A stretch of 64,000 nucleotides of DNA from JAIOSF01 sp963677755 (GTDB lineage Bacteria > Campylobacterota > Campylobacteria > Campylobacterales > Arcobacteraceae), in assembly GCA_963677755.1 (NCBI GenBank), contig OY782506.1, positions 1,054,001-1,118,000 of the forward strand, given 5' to 3'. Below are positions 25,745 through 34,956 of the stretch, one piece after another. Numbering within the stretch: the first letter of the stretch is position 1; the number at the start of each line of letters is the position of its first letter. The notes below the pieces were generated by a model, which saw only the letters and a list, made by a program, of their open reading frames with translations, did no database searches and was not told where the DNA came from. The position numbers were made by a program, and so were the translations under genes.

Positions 25745-26134
25745 ATGAAAAAGCTATTTTTAGGAATTTCACTTATTTTGCCATTTTTGCACTTGAGTGC
25801 CAATGAAGATGCAGCTATTGCAAACTATAAAAAAACTTGTAAAAAATGTCATGGTAGTGCATATTATGTAGCAAAAGAAAGAACAAGTGATGAGTGGACA
25901 GAACTTTTTGAAAATAGTGGGAAAAGACTTTATTCTGCACATTTAAAGGATAAAAAAGCTATTAAAAAACTAAAATCAAATTATTATTTAAAAAGGAGAG
26001 ATGATCTTCAAAAATTTTTAGTTGATAACGCGAGAGATAGTGGTACAGTTCCACCATGTAATAGTACAACATGTGGCTTTTATGTTAAAGTTCCTAAGAA
26101 ATCAAAAACACCAACTCCAGGACTTTTAAAGTAG
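25745..26134 (+). CDS. Monohaem c-type cytochrome
   Basis: 129 residues. A signal peptide ends around residue 19 (LHLSA), and a single haem-binding motif CKKCH is at 32-36. Lysine-rich helices follow, and near the C-terminus two further cysteines (PPCNSTTCGF) might form a disulfide. It is a small periplasmic electron carrier of the class I type. The axial methionine is not obvious in the C-terminal half, so His/Met ligation is uncertain. It is followed by the CIRCE-like element. Confidence 0.8.
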   Translation: MKKLFLGISLILPFLHLSANEDAAIANYKKTCKKCHGSAYYVAKERTSDEWTELFENSGKRLYSAHLKDKKAIKKLKSNYYLKRRDDLQKFLVDNARDSGTVPPCNSTTCGFYVKVPKKSKTPTPGLLK

Positions 26135-26150
26135 TCAAATTTTCAATAAA

Positions 26151-26177
26151 TTAGCACTTGCATTACAAAAGTGCTAA
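26151..26177. promoter_or_regulatory. CIRCE-like HrcA operator upstream of htpG
   Basis: TTAGCACTT - nine bases - AAGTGCTAA is a perfect inverted repeat. It matches the CIRCE consensus TTAGCACTC-N9-GAGTGCTAA except for one symmetric change per arm. It lies about 95 bases before htpG. HrcA normally binds CIRCE at groESL and dnaK operons, so htpG is likely in the HrcA heat-shock regulon. The hairpin might also help end the cytochrome transcript. Confidence 0.7.
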
Positions 26178-26270
26178 TTATTCTTAAAACTTTAGCTTTC
26201 TTTTATAAAGTTATGTTAATATTTCATTTCAAAAAGAAAATATTACAATTAATAATTAGGAGAATAAAAT

Positions 26271-28175
26271 ATGGCTAAACATGAATTTCAAACAGAAGTA
26301 GGGCAGTTATTACAACTTATGACTCACTCTTTATACTCAAATAAAGAGATTTTTATAAGAGAATTAGTATCAAATGCAAGTGATGCTATTGATAAACTAA
26401 ACTATGTAAGACTTACAGAAGATAATTTAAAAGAAAAATATGCTGATTTTAAAGGTCAGATTAATATAAAAATAGATGAAGAAGACAATTCAATTACTAT
26501 TGCTGATAACGGTTTAGGTATGAATGAAGAGGATTTAATAGCATCTATTGGTACTATTGCAAAATCTGGTACAAAATCATTTGTTGAAGCTCTTAGTGGT
26601 GATGCAAAAAAAGATAGCAACTTAATCGGTCAATTTGGTGTTGGTTTTTACTCTGTATTTATGGTGGCGGAAAAAGTTGATGTTATCTCTAAAAAAGCAG
26701 GAGAAGAACAAGCTTACAAATGGACAAGTGATGGAACTGGAAGTTTTGATTTAAATCCTTGTGTGAAAGATGAATCAGGTACAGTTATTTATATCAAACT
26801 AAAAGAGGAAGAAAAAAGTGACTATACTTCAAAACATAGAGTTGAATCAATAGTTAAAAAATACTCAAACCATATTGCTTACCCAATTTTCTTAAACTAT
26901 AGTGAAGAGGTAACAGAAGAGTTAAGTGAAGAAGATGAAAAAGCAGGTAAAGAGGCTAAAAAATCTATTGAGAAAAAAAGAGAACAAATCAATGAAGCTA
27001 CAGCACTTTGGACACAACCAAAAGCAAAATTAAAAGCTGAAGATTATAATGAATTTTATAAAACAATTTCTCACGATAGTGAAGACCCTATAGCTTGTGT
27101 ACATACTAAAGCAGAAGGTGTTAGTGAATATACAACATTATTTTATATCCCTAAAAAAGCTCCAATGGATATGTATAGAGTAGATTTCCAACCAGGGGTT
27201 AAACTGTATGTAAAAAGAGTATTTATAACAGATGATGAAAAAGAATTATTACCTACATATTTAAGATTTGTTAGAGGTATTATTGATAGTGAAGATTTAC
27301 CATTAAATGTAAGTAGAGAACTACTACAAGAAAATAGAGTTATGGCAAATATTAAACAATCTTCAGTGAAAAAAATATTATCAGAGATTAAAAAACTAGC
27401 TAAAGATGAAGAAAAATACAAAGAATTTATAGCTGAATATAATAGACCTTTAAAAGAAGGTGTTTACCAAGACCACACAAACAAAGATACAATATTAGAG
27501 CTTATTAGATACAAGTCAACAAATGATGCAGAAGCTATGACTAGTTTATCTGCATACAAAGATAGAGCAGATAGTGAACAAAAAGCTATTTATTATATTG
27601 TTGGTGAAAATGAAAAAGTTCTTAGAAACTCACCTCTTTTAGAAGCATACAAGAAAAATAATATAGAAGTTTTAATTCTTGATGATAAAGAGATAGATGA
27701 GATTATCACTCCATCAATTGGTGCATACCAAGAGTGGGATTTAAAAGATATTACATCGTGTGAAGCACCAAAAGCGGAGCAAACAGAAGAAGAGAAAAAA
27801 GAGGTTGAGGAAAAATTTAAATCAATCGTTGAAAAAATCAAAGGAGTATTAGGAGAATCAGTCAAAGAGGTGAAAACTACAAATAGACTTTCAGATTCAC
27901 CATCTTGTGTTGTAAATGACCCTAACGATCCAATGGCTTCAATGGCTCATATGTTTAGACAAATGGGACAAGAGATGCCAGAGTCAGCACCAATTTTAGA
28001 AATCAATCCAGATCATGCAATAGTTCAATCACTAAATGGTTGTGCAGATGACGCTATGATTGAAGATGTTTCTTGGTTATTATTAGATCAAGCAAAAATG
28101 TCTGAAGGTATGGAGATTAAAGATTCTGTATCATTTACACAAAGATTAAATAGAGTTATGGCTAAAGCATTTTAA
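26271..28175 (+). CDS. htpG: Chaperone HtpG (Hsp90)
   Basis: 634 residues, near the standard 620. The N-terminal GHKL ATPase has LVSNASDAIDKL, ADNGLGM and GQFGVGFYSVFM. The middle domain has the arginine-containing segment SRELLQENRVM, and the C-terminal dimerisation domain follows. It refolds clients in the cytoplasm during stress. The start follows AGGAGAATAAAAT. A CIRCE-like element lies upstream, and a strong terminator follows. Confidence 0.97.
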   Translation: MAKHEFQTEVGQLLQLMTHSLYSNKEIFIRELVSNASDAIDKLNYVRLTEDNLKEKYADFKGQINIKIDEEDNSITIADNGLGMNEEDLIASIGTIAKSGTKSFVEALSGDAKKDSNLIGQFGVGFYSVFMVAEKVDVISKKAGEEQAYKWTSDGTGSFDLNPCVKDESGTVIYIKLKEEEKSDYTSKHRVESIVKKYSNHIAYPIFLNYSEEVTEELSEEDEKAGKEAKKSIEKKREQINEATALWTQPKAKLKAEDYNEFYKTISHDSEDPIACVHTKAEGVSEYTTLFYIPKKAPMDMYRVDFQPGVKLYVKRVFITDDEKELLPTYLRFVRGIIDSEDLPLNVSRELLQENRVMANIKQSSVKKILSEIKKLAKDEEKYKEFIAEYNRPLKEGVYQDHTNKDTILELIRYKSTNDAEAMTSLSAYKDRADSEQKAIYYIVGENEKVLRNSPLLEAYKKNNIEVLILDDKEIDEIITPSIGAYQEWDLKDITSCEAPKAEQTEEEKKEVEEKFKSIVEKIKGVLGESVKEVKTTNRLSDSPSCVVNDPNDPMASMAHMFRQMGQEMPESAPILEINPDHAIVQSLNGCADDAMIEDVSWLLLDQAKMSEGMEIKDSVSFTQRLNRVMAKAF

Positions 28176-28197
28176 TAAAAATTTAATCAGTCTTATA

Positions 28198-28232
28198 AAG
28201 GGTTTCTAATATTTTTTAGAAACCCTTTTTTT
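28198..28232 (+). terminator. Rho-independent terminator of htpG
   Basis: AAAGGGTTTCTA (28198-28209) pairs with TAGAAACCCTTT (28217-28228) and a run of T follows. Confidence 0.9.
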
Positions 28233-28271
28233 ATGGGAAAAAGAATATCATAAAACAAAAAAGGATTTTTT

Positions 28272-28835
28272 ATGAAATATTTACTAGCGTTGCCTTTGTT
28301 ATTTATACTTAGTGGTTGTGTTCAGCCTTATTTAGTTCATAGTGACAATAAGTTAACAATTAACAATAACAATCAATCATTTCAAATAGACCTTTTAAAT
28401 GAAAAAAAACATAAATCAAACCATGCTGTTTCAAAAGGTTTTGTTTTAGATGAAAAAACATTTCATTTAGAATATATTCAACTCAATTCACAATATACTT
28501 GGGTAGGATTAGCAGATGGATTGTATCAAGATTTTTTAAATGAGAAAATAAAAAATTTAAAATTGGTATCTCATAACAAAGTTGATAGGGCAGATATATT
28601 TTATTATACAAATGAGGATAAATATTTTTATCTACTAACTTTGTATGATGGGAGTAGTAACACTTTTATTTTAGACTATACAGGGGATATTGTTTCTAAG
28701 GTTTCAGGGAGTGAAAAATACATTTCAAAAGAGAAACAATTTGAAACAAGATTTACAAAAAGTATACTAGATAACAATATATATGCTCATTATTTTGAAA
28801 AAAAGAATAGTGAAGAAGATATTGTAATACCATAA
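28272..28835 (+). CDS. Hypothetical lipoprotein
   Basis: 187 residues with a lipoprotein signal peptide: hydrophobic stretch LLALPLLFIL then lipobox LSGC with the lipidated C16. The mature part is rich in N, K and Y with alternating hydrophobic pattern suggesting beta structure; no family recognised. It heads a run of four genes in one direction (28272-30411), with the next start 11 bases after its stop. Anchoring to the inner or outer membrane is expected. Confidence 0.75.
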   Translation: MKYLLALPLLFILSGCVQPYLVHSDNKLTINNNNQSFQIDLLNEKKHKSNHAVSKGFVLDEKTFHLEYIQLNSQYTWVGLADGLYQDFLNEKIKNLKLVSHNKVDRADIFYYTNEDKYFYLLTLYDGSSNTFILDYTGDIVSKVSGSEKYISKEKQFETRFTKSILDNNIYAHYFEKKNSEEDIVIP

Positions 28836-28846
28836 TAGGAGAAGGG

Positions 28847-29230
28847 TTGAAAAAAGTAGAAATAGAAAAACCAGAAGAGTATCTAGCTTTAGTAGCTAAA
28901 AAAGCAAAAGAGTATTTATATCATGACCATCCAACTGAAGGGATTGATTTTTTTTGTGATGATGAGTTGGAAAATATAGGATGGAATGCTAGTGTGTTTG
29001 ATTTTCTCACATATAGAGAACTTGCAGAATTTATAGAAGAAAATTGTGAAGGTACACTTACTTTCAATGATCATCCAATGGGGTTTAATGGTTTTGTTGA
29101 AGTTGATGATATAAAAGATGTAAGGGAAAAAGTAAAACAGTTTGTTACTGAAAAAATTAAAAGTAATAAACTAGATGAGTATGATGACGACCAAAAAGAG
29201 TCATTGGCTTTTTTTGAGATAACTATTTAA
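28847..29230 (+). CDS. Hypothetical acidic protein
   Basis: 127 residues beginning at TTG after AGGAGAAGGG. Very acidic, no signal or membrane segment. Aromatic-rich stretches (GIDFFCDDELENIGWNASVF) and the C-terminal DDDQKESLAFFEITI do not match a family I know. Its position between a lipoprotein and a small single-span membrane protein suggests a shared operon. Confidence 0.65.
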   Translation: MKKVEIEKPEEYLALVAKKAKEYLYHDHPTEGIDFFCDDELENIGWNASVFDFLTYRELAEFIEENCEGTLTFNDHPMGFNGFVEVDDIKDVREKVKQFVTEKIKSNKLDEYDDDQKESLAFFEITI

Positions 29231-29250
29231 AAAAAGAAAAAGGATAAAGT

Positions 29251-29457
29251 TTGAAATCAGGAAAAAAACATTCAGATGAAGAAAAAAGTTCTATTTTTGA
29301 TAAAATAATTGATCCAAAAGATAAAGATAGAGGTTTAAAAATATTTGCAATAAGTTCAGCTATTGTTATAGTATTAATTGTATTGATATCTTTATTATTT
29401 GGGAATGGTGGTTTTTCTAATGATTTTGGGAATATAGTAAATACCTACAAAGAGTAA
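29251..29457 (+). CDS. Small single-span membrane protein
   Basis: 68 residues starting at TTG after AAAAAGGATAAAG. A charged N-terminus of about 30 residues with DKIIDPKDKDRG precedes one membrane helix (about 31-50), then a glycine/asparagine-rich tail. No family recognised. It is 20 bases after the preceding gene and likely co-transcribed with it. Confidence 0.55.
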   Translation: MKSGKKHSDEEKSSIFDKIIDPKDKDRGLKIFAISSAIVIVLIVLISLLFGNGGFSNDFGNIVNTYKE

Positions 29458-29526
29458 ACAATCTAGCGTAAGGTTATGTGTGTTAGAATGTACCTCATAT
29501 TTATTAAAGAGATGGGGAGATAGAAG

Positions 29527-30411
29527 ATGAAACAGTATGGTATGATACTATTGATATGTGTAACATTATTTGCAAATACAACTGATGAAAATGTTGCTTC
29601 AGATATAAATAATATAAAAAAACCTCTTTATACCCCTTTTGTAGAGAATTATATTTTGCAAGAGATAAAACAATTACGAGATGAAAATCGTGATTTAAAG
29701 GTGGATCTTCATAAAACACTAGCAAAAAAAGAGGTTGAGATCTCAAGTAATGCTATTAATTATGCTACTGCTACTGTTAATAATATGTTTTATATTTTAG
29801 CTGCTGCTACTTCTTTGTTGGTAATCGTTGGTTGGACATCGATAAAAGATATGAATAGCAAAATAGAAAGTATCATTGATAGTAAAGTTTCTTCCGTGAT
29901 AAATGAATATGAGTTGCGGATGCATACTATTGAAAAAGACTTAGAAAAAAGGTCAAAGCAGGTATTTCAAAATCAAAAAGATATTGAAGAGACCAATACT
30001 ATCCACTCACTATGGATGAGAGCTTCTCAAGAAACTACCCTTAATGGGAAAATAGAGATATATGATGAGATTTTAAGAATTAGAACTGATGATATAGAAG
30101 CAATAGTTTATAAAGCGGATGCTGTTTTAGATTTAGGGGAAGCTCATTGGGCATTAAATTTAACAAACCAAGCTTTAGAGATAGAAGACTCTTATGCGTC
30201 TGCTTTTTATCAAAGAGCTAAGGTATACAGTGTATTGGGATTTATAGATAATGCTATAGAAGATTTAGAAAAAGCAATAAATTTAAATGAACAATATATT
30301 TTTGAAGTTAAAAATGAAGCAGAATTTGAAGAGCTTTTAACACATAAAAAAGTAGAAGAACTTTTACAAAATTTAGAGATAGAAAAAGGGCATGTAGTAC
30401 TAAATACTTAA
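29527..30411 (+). CDS. Membrane-anchored TPR protein
   Basis: 294 residues. A possible N-terminal signal segment (MILLICVTLFANT) is followed by a coiled coil, then a second hydrophobic segment near 86-102 (FYILAAATSLLVIVGWT). A long coiled coil runs to about 155, and two to three tetratricopeptide repeats at about 170-270 (YKADAVLDLGEAHWAL, FYQRAKVYSVLGFIDNAIEDLEKAINL). It probably acts as a membrane-bound scaffold; no partner is evident. The start follows GGGGAGATAGAAG. Confidence 0.7.
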   Translation: MKQYGMILLICVTLFANTTDENVASDINNIKKPLYTPFVENYILQEIKQLRDENRDLKVDLHKTLAKKEVEISSNAINYATATVNNMFYILAAATSLLVIVGWTSIKDMNSKIESIIDSKVSSVINEYELRMHTIEKDLEKRSKQVFQNQKDIEETNTIHSLWMRASQETTLNGKIEIYDEILRIRTDDIEAIVYKADAVLDLGEAHWALNLTNQALEIEDSYASAFYQRAKVYSVLGFIDNAIEDLEKAINLNEQYIFEVKNEAEFEELLTHKKVEELLQNLEIEKGHVVLNT

Positions 30412-30433
30412 CTTTTATTAGTTAAGTAATGAT

Positions 30434-30465
30434 AAAAATAGAGGATTTAAAAATCCTCTATTTTT
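30434..30465. terminator. Bidirectional terminator between the TPR gene and hisS
   Basis: AAAAATAGAGGATT pairs with AATCCTCTATTTTT. The stem overlaps the last codons and stop of hisS. A- and T-runs flank both sides. Confidence 0.85.
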
Positions 30466-31658
30466 ATAGTTGTTTCCTCTTTAGTATTTAAGTTTTTTAC
30501 CCAAACAGTTCCATTGGATAATTCACTCTCACCTATTAGGGCAACTGTTGTAGCACCTTGTTTTTGAGCATTATTAAGATGTTTTGAAAAAGCTCTACTT
30601 TTATAATCTGTAATCACTTTCCCCTCTAATCTTTTTTTGTTTACTAAAGAAAATACACTGTTCAGAGCCTCTTCACTCATGGCACCTATATAGAGAACTT
30701 CCTCTTTTGATTGTTCCATAACGATAAGTTCAAGAAGTCGTTGAACCCCAATAGCAAAACCAATAGCAGGGGTAGGTTTTCCACCTAAAAACTCCACAAG
30801 TCTATCGTATCTTCCACCACCAGCTATGGCACTTTGAGCTCCAATATTATCACTTACAAACTCAAATGCAGTTTGTGTATAATAATCAAGTCCCCTTACA
30901 AGATTTGAATCTACTTCATAAGATATGCCATTGTTGTCTAAAATATTTTTTAGTTTTTCAAAGTCACTATTACAATCTTCACAAAGGTTATCTGTGATTT
31001 TTGGAGCATCTTTTAGTTGATTTTGACACGATTCATTTTTACAATCAAGTACTCGTATGGGATTTGTTTCAATTCTTCTATTACAATCTTCACAAAGTGT
31101 TAACTCTTTGAGGTGTGATACTAGCTTCTCTTTGTATTGTGGCATACAGTTTTTATCACCTAATGAGTTTAGTTGTAGTTTATATCCAATTTGAAAAAAT
31201 GATAAAATCTCATTTATCATCAAAATAATAGTAGCATCTTCATAAACACTAGCTTCCCCAAATGATTCACAACCAAATTGGTGAAACTCTCTTAATCGCC
31301 CTTTTTGAGGTCTCTCATATCGAAACATTGGTCCAGCATAAAAAACTCTATGAACTCCACCAGCTCTATCTTTTTTGTTTTGAACAAACCATCTTACAAC
31401 CCCAGCAGTTCCTTCAGGGCGAAGACAAACATCATTGTCACCTTTATCGATAAACTGATACATCTCTTTACTTACGATGTCAGAACTCTCTCCAACACTT
31501 CTTTTAAATAAAGCTGTTTCTTCTAAAATTGGTGTTTCTATATAACTATATCCATATTTTTTAGCAATTCTTGAACAGTTTTCAATAAAGTATGTAAACA
31601 GTTCACTCTCATTGTCTATAATATCTTTCATACCTCTTAGGCTTTGAATATTTGCCAT
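30447..31658 (-). CDS. hisS: Histidyl-tRNA synthetase
   Basis: 403 residues, a normal class II HisRS. Motif 2 is seen in FYAGPMFRYERPQKGRLREFHQFG. The histidine-specific motif is LVRGLDYYTQTAFEF, and motif 3 is AIGFAIGVQRLLEL. An inserted segment at about 190-235 contains two CEDCN pairs and further cysteines, resembling a small zinc-binding knuckle. The start follows AAGGAAAAGAGTTA. It attaches histidine to tRNA-His in the cytoplasm. Confidence 0.96.
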   Translation of the reverse strand: MANIQSLRGMKDIIDNESELFTYFIENCSRIAKKYGYSYIETPILEETALFKRSVGESSDIVSKEMYQFIDKGDNDVCLRPEGTAGVVRWFVQNKKDRAGGVHRVFYAGPMFRYERPQKGRLREFHQFGCESFGEASVYEDATIILMINEILSFFQIGYKLQLNSLGDKNCMPQYKEKLVSHLKELTLCEDCNRRIETNPIRVLDCKNESCQNQLKDAPKITDNLCEDCNSDFEKLKNILDNNGISYEVDSNLVRGLDYYTQTAFEFVSDNIGAQSAIAGGGRYDRLVEFLGGKPTPAIGFAIGVQRLLELIVMEQSKEEVLYIGAMSEEALNSVFSLVNKKRLEGKVITDYKSRAFSKHLNNAQKQGATTVALIGESELSNGTVWVKNLNTKEETTIKIEDF

Positions 31659-31733
31659 TAACTCTTTTCCTTGTCTTGTTTATAGTGTTTCAATATATTT
31701 TATTAAATTATTATTTTTAGTTTTGCAAGGGTA

Positions 31734-32528
31734 TCACAAACTTGCTTTTAAGTTGATATAATAGTTTTTTAGTTCTGTATTTCCATACTTCATAGCACCT
31801 TTGATAATAATATCACATCTTCTAATTAGCTCATCTTTTACTTCATCTTTAAACTCTGATTTAAGATGTTTTTGAAGAGCTTTTACTCTAAAACTATCTA
31901 TTAGTGGAGTTTCAAAAGAGAGTTGCCCTTTGTGCCCTGCAATTTTTGTGATAAGCTTTTCATCTACTAAACCTAACTCATATTTAGCTAAAACCCTTAA
32001 CCACAAATCATAATCCTCACAAGCGTTTAACTCTTCATCAAATAAACCAATATCATCAAAAATAGATTTGTGACACATCACAGTTGATGCACCTACGAGT
32101 GTATTTGGAATATTTTCTTTGAAGCAATATCCACTAGGTTTGAGTTGATGTTTTTTTTGTTTGATTATTTTATCATTGAAACGCCACAGTTCATCTGTAT
32201 GGGAAAAAAGTATATGAGGATTTTGTTTATGATAAGCTATTTGTTTCTCTATCTTATTTGATTCCCAAATATCATCACTATCCAAAAAACAAATCCACTC
32301 ATTTTTTGCCTCTTTTATACCTTTGTTTCTAGCACTACTTACCCCTTTGTTTTCTTGAAAAATATATTTTATATCATATTGTTCTAGGAGTTTTTTTGTA
32401 TTGTCTGTTGAACCATCATCAACCACAAGTATCTCATCTAGTTTGACAGTTTGATTAAGTGCTGAAAGTAGGGTACTTTGTATTAGTTTAGCACGATTAT
32501 ATGTTGGTATTATTAGTGATATTCTCAT
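31734..32528 (-). CDS. Family 2 glycosyltransferase
   Basis: 264 residues of the GT-A fold. IIPTYNRAKLIQSTLLSAL, the nucleotide-sugar motif VVDDGSTDNT, and the metal-binding ICFLDSDD are intact, and ELNACEDYDLWLRVL carries the catalytic-base region. It transfers a sugar to an unknown surface acceptor. The start codon shares one base with the tonB stop (TAATG), so the two are translationally coupled although functionally unrelated at first sight. No other glycan gene is adjacent. Confidence 0.88.
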   Translation of the reverse strand: MRISLIIPTYNRAKLIQSTLLSALNQTVKLDEILVVDDGSTDNTKKLLEQYDIKYIFQENKGVSSARNKGIKEAKNEWICFLDSDDIWESNKIEKQIAYHKQNPHILFSHTDELWRFNDKIIKQKKHQLKPSGYCFKENIPNTLVGASTVMCHKSIFDDIGLFDEELNACEDYDLWLRVLAKYELGLVDEKLITKIAGHKGQLSFETPLIDSFRVKALQKHLKSEFKDEVKDELIRRCDIIIKGAMKYGNTELKNYYINLKASL

Positions 32529-33328
32529 TAGTACATTATATACCGTACATAGATTTTTATTCGAGTAGGTTCGCTAGGTTTTGGATAATCTTTGTAGGCT
32601 AACTCAATAGTTTCTACAGTATTCTTATCAAGTGCTGTATAGTTTGAACTATCAGTAATCCGTACATTGGAGATGTCTCCATTTGGATGAAGAATAAACT
32701 CTATTACATTGGTACCACTTTGTCGTGTTTGTATGGATAAACCAGGGTATACCAAATATCGTTGCGTTATCATACCTATTCTACTTAGATTGTTTTTGAG
32801 ATAGGTTTTTTGTTCTTTTGAAAGTGTAAAGTAGGTGTCACCATAAAGTTTGATATAGTTTTGTGTTACACGATCTAATTTTTTTATCTCATTTATCTCT
32901 TTATATATCTCTTGTTTTTGTTTCTCTATCTTTTTTTTCTTTTCTTTAATTCTTTTCAAATCCTCTTTTGAAACTGTAAAAAAGCTTTTTAAATTAGGTT
33001 GTTGTACTTTTGGGAGCTGAATTGCTTTTGGTTTTGAGATTTTTTTTGCAATAGGTTTTTTAATAGGTTTTAAAATCTTTTTAACTTCTTTGTTGATAAT
33101 AGGTTTTTGTTTTTTTACTATTTTTTTTTGAGGTATCTTTTTTTTAAGTTTGACAAATTTAACATTTGAGAACCCTTTTTTAGGTGAAGGCTTCTTTTTT
33201 ATATTTGTGGTGGGGTAGCTTAGTTTTGCATTGGCTATTTTTTTGTTGACCAAATCAAATACAATAAAATGTAAAATAAGTGATATTACAAAAGCCACTA
33301 TAAGAGCGATAAAAATATTTTTTTTCAT
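32528..33328 (-). CDS. TonB family energy transducer
   Basis: 266 residues: one N-terminal membrane helix (about 5-25), a long lysine/proline-rich periplasmic stretch (about 40-120), a coiled coil, and a TonB C-terminal domain (GTNVIEFILHPNGDISNVRI, then YPKPSEPTRIKIYVRY). It couples the proton-motive force to outer-membrane receptors. No exbB, exbD or receptor is nearby. I choose the ATG at 33328; a frame extension to 33544 would run into hemL and lacks TonB character. Confidence 0.85.
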   Translation of the reverse strand: MKKNIFIALIVAFVISLILHFIVFDLVNKKIANAKLSYPTTNIKKKPSPKKGFSNVKFVKLKKKIPQKKIVKKQKPIINKEVKKILKPIKKPIAKKISKPKAIQLPKVQQPNLKSFFTVSKEDLKRIKEKKKKIEKQKQEIYKEINEIKKLDRVTQNYIKLYGDTYFTLSKEQKTYLKNNLSRIGMITQRYLVYPGLSIQTRQSGTNVIEFILHPNGDISNVRITDSSNYTALDKNTVETIELAYKDYPKPSEPTRIKIYVRYIMY

Positions 33329-33394
33329 ATTTGCTATTTTATTGAAAAGTAGATTAAAACACTCTATTTTAATTTTGATTTTGTAATGTTTTGA

Positions 33395-33400
33395 TATAAT
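33395..33400 (+). promoter_or_regulatory. -10 element of hemL
   Basis: TATAAT in TTTTGATATAATCG lies 30 bases before the hemL start, divergent from tonB. Confidence 0.65.
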
Positions 33401-33430
33401 CGCCTCAAATAAATATAGATAGGAAATATA

Positions 33431-34711
33431 ATGTTCACAAAAAGTATACAAGCTTATGAAGATGCAAAAAAGGTTATCCCTGGTGGAGTTGATAGTCCAG
33501 TGCGAGCTTTTGGAGGAGTTATTGGAACACCACCTTTTATTCAAAGAGGTGAGGGGAGTTTTATGTATGATATTGATGGAAACAAATACCTAGACTTCGT
33601 ACAAAGTTGGGGACCACTTATATTTGGACATTGTGATAAAGATATAGAAGATGTAGTTTTAGAGACTGTAAAAAAAGGTCTTTCATTTGGAGCACCAACC
33701 CAACTTGAAACAGAACTTTCAAATGAGATTGTTGAGATGTTTGATAATATTGATAAAGTAAGATTTGTTAGTTCAGGAACTGAAGCAGTTATGAGTGCTA
33801 TTAGACTTGCTCGTGGAGTAACAGGACAAGATGATATTATTAAATTTGAGGGATGTTATCATGGACATAGTGATAGTTTACTTGTATCTGCTGGAAGTGG
33901 TATGGCAACATTTGGTGCTCCAAGTTCTCCAGGGGTTCCAGCTGATTTAACAAAACATACACTACTAGCAGAATACAATAATATCGAACAACTAGAAAAA
34001 TGTTTTGAGCAGTCAAGTGATATTGCGTGTATCGTTATAGAACCAATAGCTGGAAATATGGGATTAGTTCCTGCTAGCGAAGAGTTTTTGGCAAAAGCAA
34101 GAGAACTTTGTGATGCAAATGGTGCATTACTTATCTTTGATGAAGTTATGAGTGGATTTAGAGCAAGTTTAAAAGGTTCACAAGGGATAGTTAAAACTGT
34201 GCCTGACATAGTAACATTTGGAAAAGTTATTGGTGCTGGTATGCCTGTAGGTGCTTTTGCTTCACGACAAGAGATTATGGGACAACTAAGCCCAGATGGA
34301 AAAATCTACCAAGCAGGAACATTAAGTGGAAATCCAGTTGCTATGGCAGCAGGATTAGTGAGTCTTAGAAAACTAAAAGCAGATAAAGATATATATGCAA
34401 GACTTAATGAAAAAGCGGTAAAACTAACTAATGGACTAAAAGAAGTTGCTACAAAACACAATATTCCACTTCAAGTAGATACAAGAGGAAGTATGTTTGG
34501 ATTTTTCTTTTGTGAAGATACCCCTACAAATATGAAAGAGGTTGGAAAATGTGATTTTGAGAGATTTGCAAAGTTTCACAATGAGATGCTTAAACGTGGT
34601 TTTTACTTCGCTTGTAGTCAATATGAAACAGGATTTATTTGTGATAGTATGACTGATGCGGATATAGATGCTACTATTAAAGCAGCTGATGAAGTGATGG
34701 GCTTACTATAA
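33431..34711 (+). CDS. hemL: Glutamate-1-semialdehyde 2,1-aminomutase
   Basis: 426 residues, the normal length. This PLP enzyme makes 5-aminolevulinate, the first committed haem precursor in the C5 pathway. The PLP lysine is K265 in VTFGKVIGAGMP, preceded by the cofactor aspartate in LLIFDEVMSGFR; SSGTEAVMSAIRLAR and GCYHGHSD are conserved. The start follows AGGAAATATA. A hairpin terminator follows directly. hemN lies at 45.6 kb, not linked. Confidence 0.97.
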   Translation: MFTKSIQAYEDAKKVIPGGVDSPVRAFGGVIGTPPFIQRGEGSFMYDIDGNKYLDFVQSWGPLIFGHCDKDIEDVVLETVKKGLSFGAPTQLETELSNEIVEMFDNIDKVRFVSSGTEAVMSAIRLARGVTGQDDIIKFEGCYHGHSDSLLVSAGSGMATFGAPSSPGVPADLTKHTLLAEYNNIEQLEKCFEQSSDIACIVIEPIAGNMGLVPASEEFLAKARELCDANGALLIFDEVMSGFRASLKGSQGIVKTVPDIVTFGKVIGAGMPVGAFASRQEIMGQLSPDGKIYQAGTLSGNPVAMAAGLVSLRKLKADKDIYARLNEKAVKLTNGLKEVATKHNIPLQVDTRGSMFGFFFCEDTPTNMKEVGKCDFERFAKFHNEMLKRGFYFACSQYETGFICDSMTDADIDATIKAADEVMGLL

Positions 34712-34715
34712 TATT

Positions 34716-34740
34716 AAAGAGGGTTTCTAAACCCTTTTTC
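34716..34740 (+). terminator. Terminator of hemL
   Basis: AGGGTTT (34720-34726) pairs with AAACCCT (34729-34735), followed by T4. Confidence 0.75.
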
Positions 34741-34887
34741 ATCTTCTCTTCTACCCCAAAGATAGGGCTAATATTTTTGGTCAAATTTCTTGATTACAAT
34801 TCAACTACAAAATATTTTTTTTGGTAAAAAATATTTGTACATTTAAGCTTATATTAACTAAAATTCTACCGTTATCGTTAAAACTAA

Positions 34888-34919
34888 TACAATAAATAGG
34901 TTAAGGGAAATATACCCTT
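34888..34919 (+). promoter_or_regulatory. Possible gldA promoter with a small leader hairpin
   Basis: TACAAT at 34888-34893 is a reasonable -10. Just downstream AAGGG (34903-34907) pairs with CCCTT (34915-34919) in the leader, about 40 bases before the gene. No known riboswitch is recognised. The rest of 34741-34956 is featureless AT-rich spacer. Confidence 0.35.
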
Positions 34920-34956
34920 TGATTAATCATAATATTTTAAGTAGGAGAAATTATAG

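Noticed and set aside
33329..33544. N-terminal extension of the TonB protein by 72 codons
   Set aside because: It runs antisense into hemL, holds no TonB features and has no ribosome binding site; the ATG at 33328 starts the membrane anchor.
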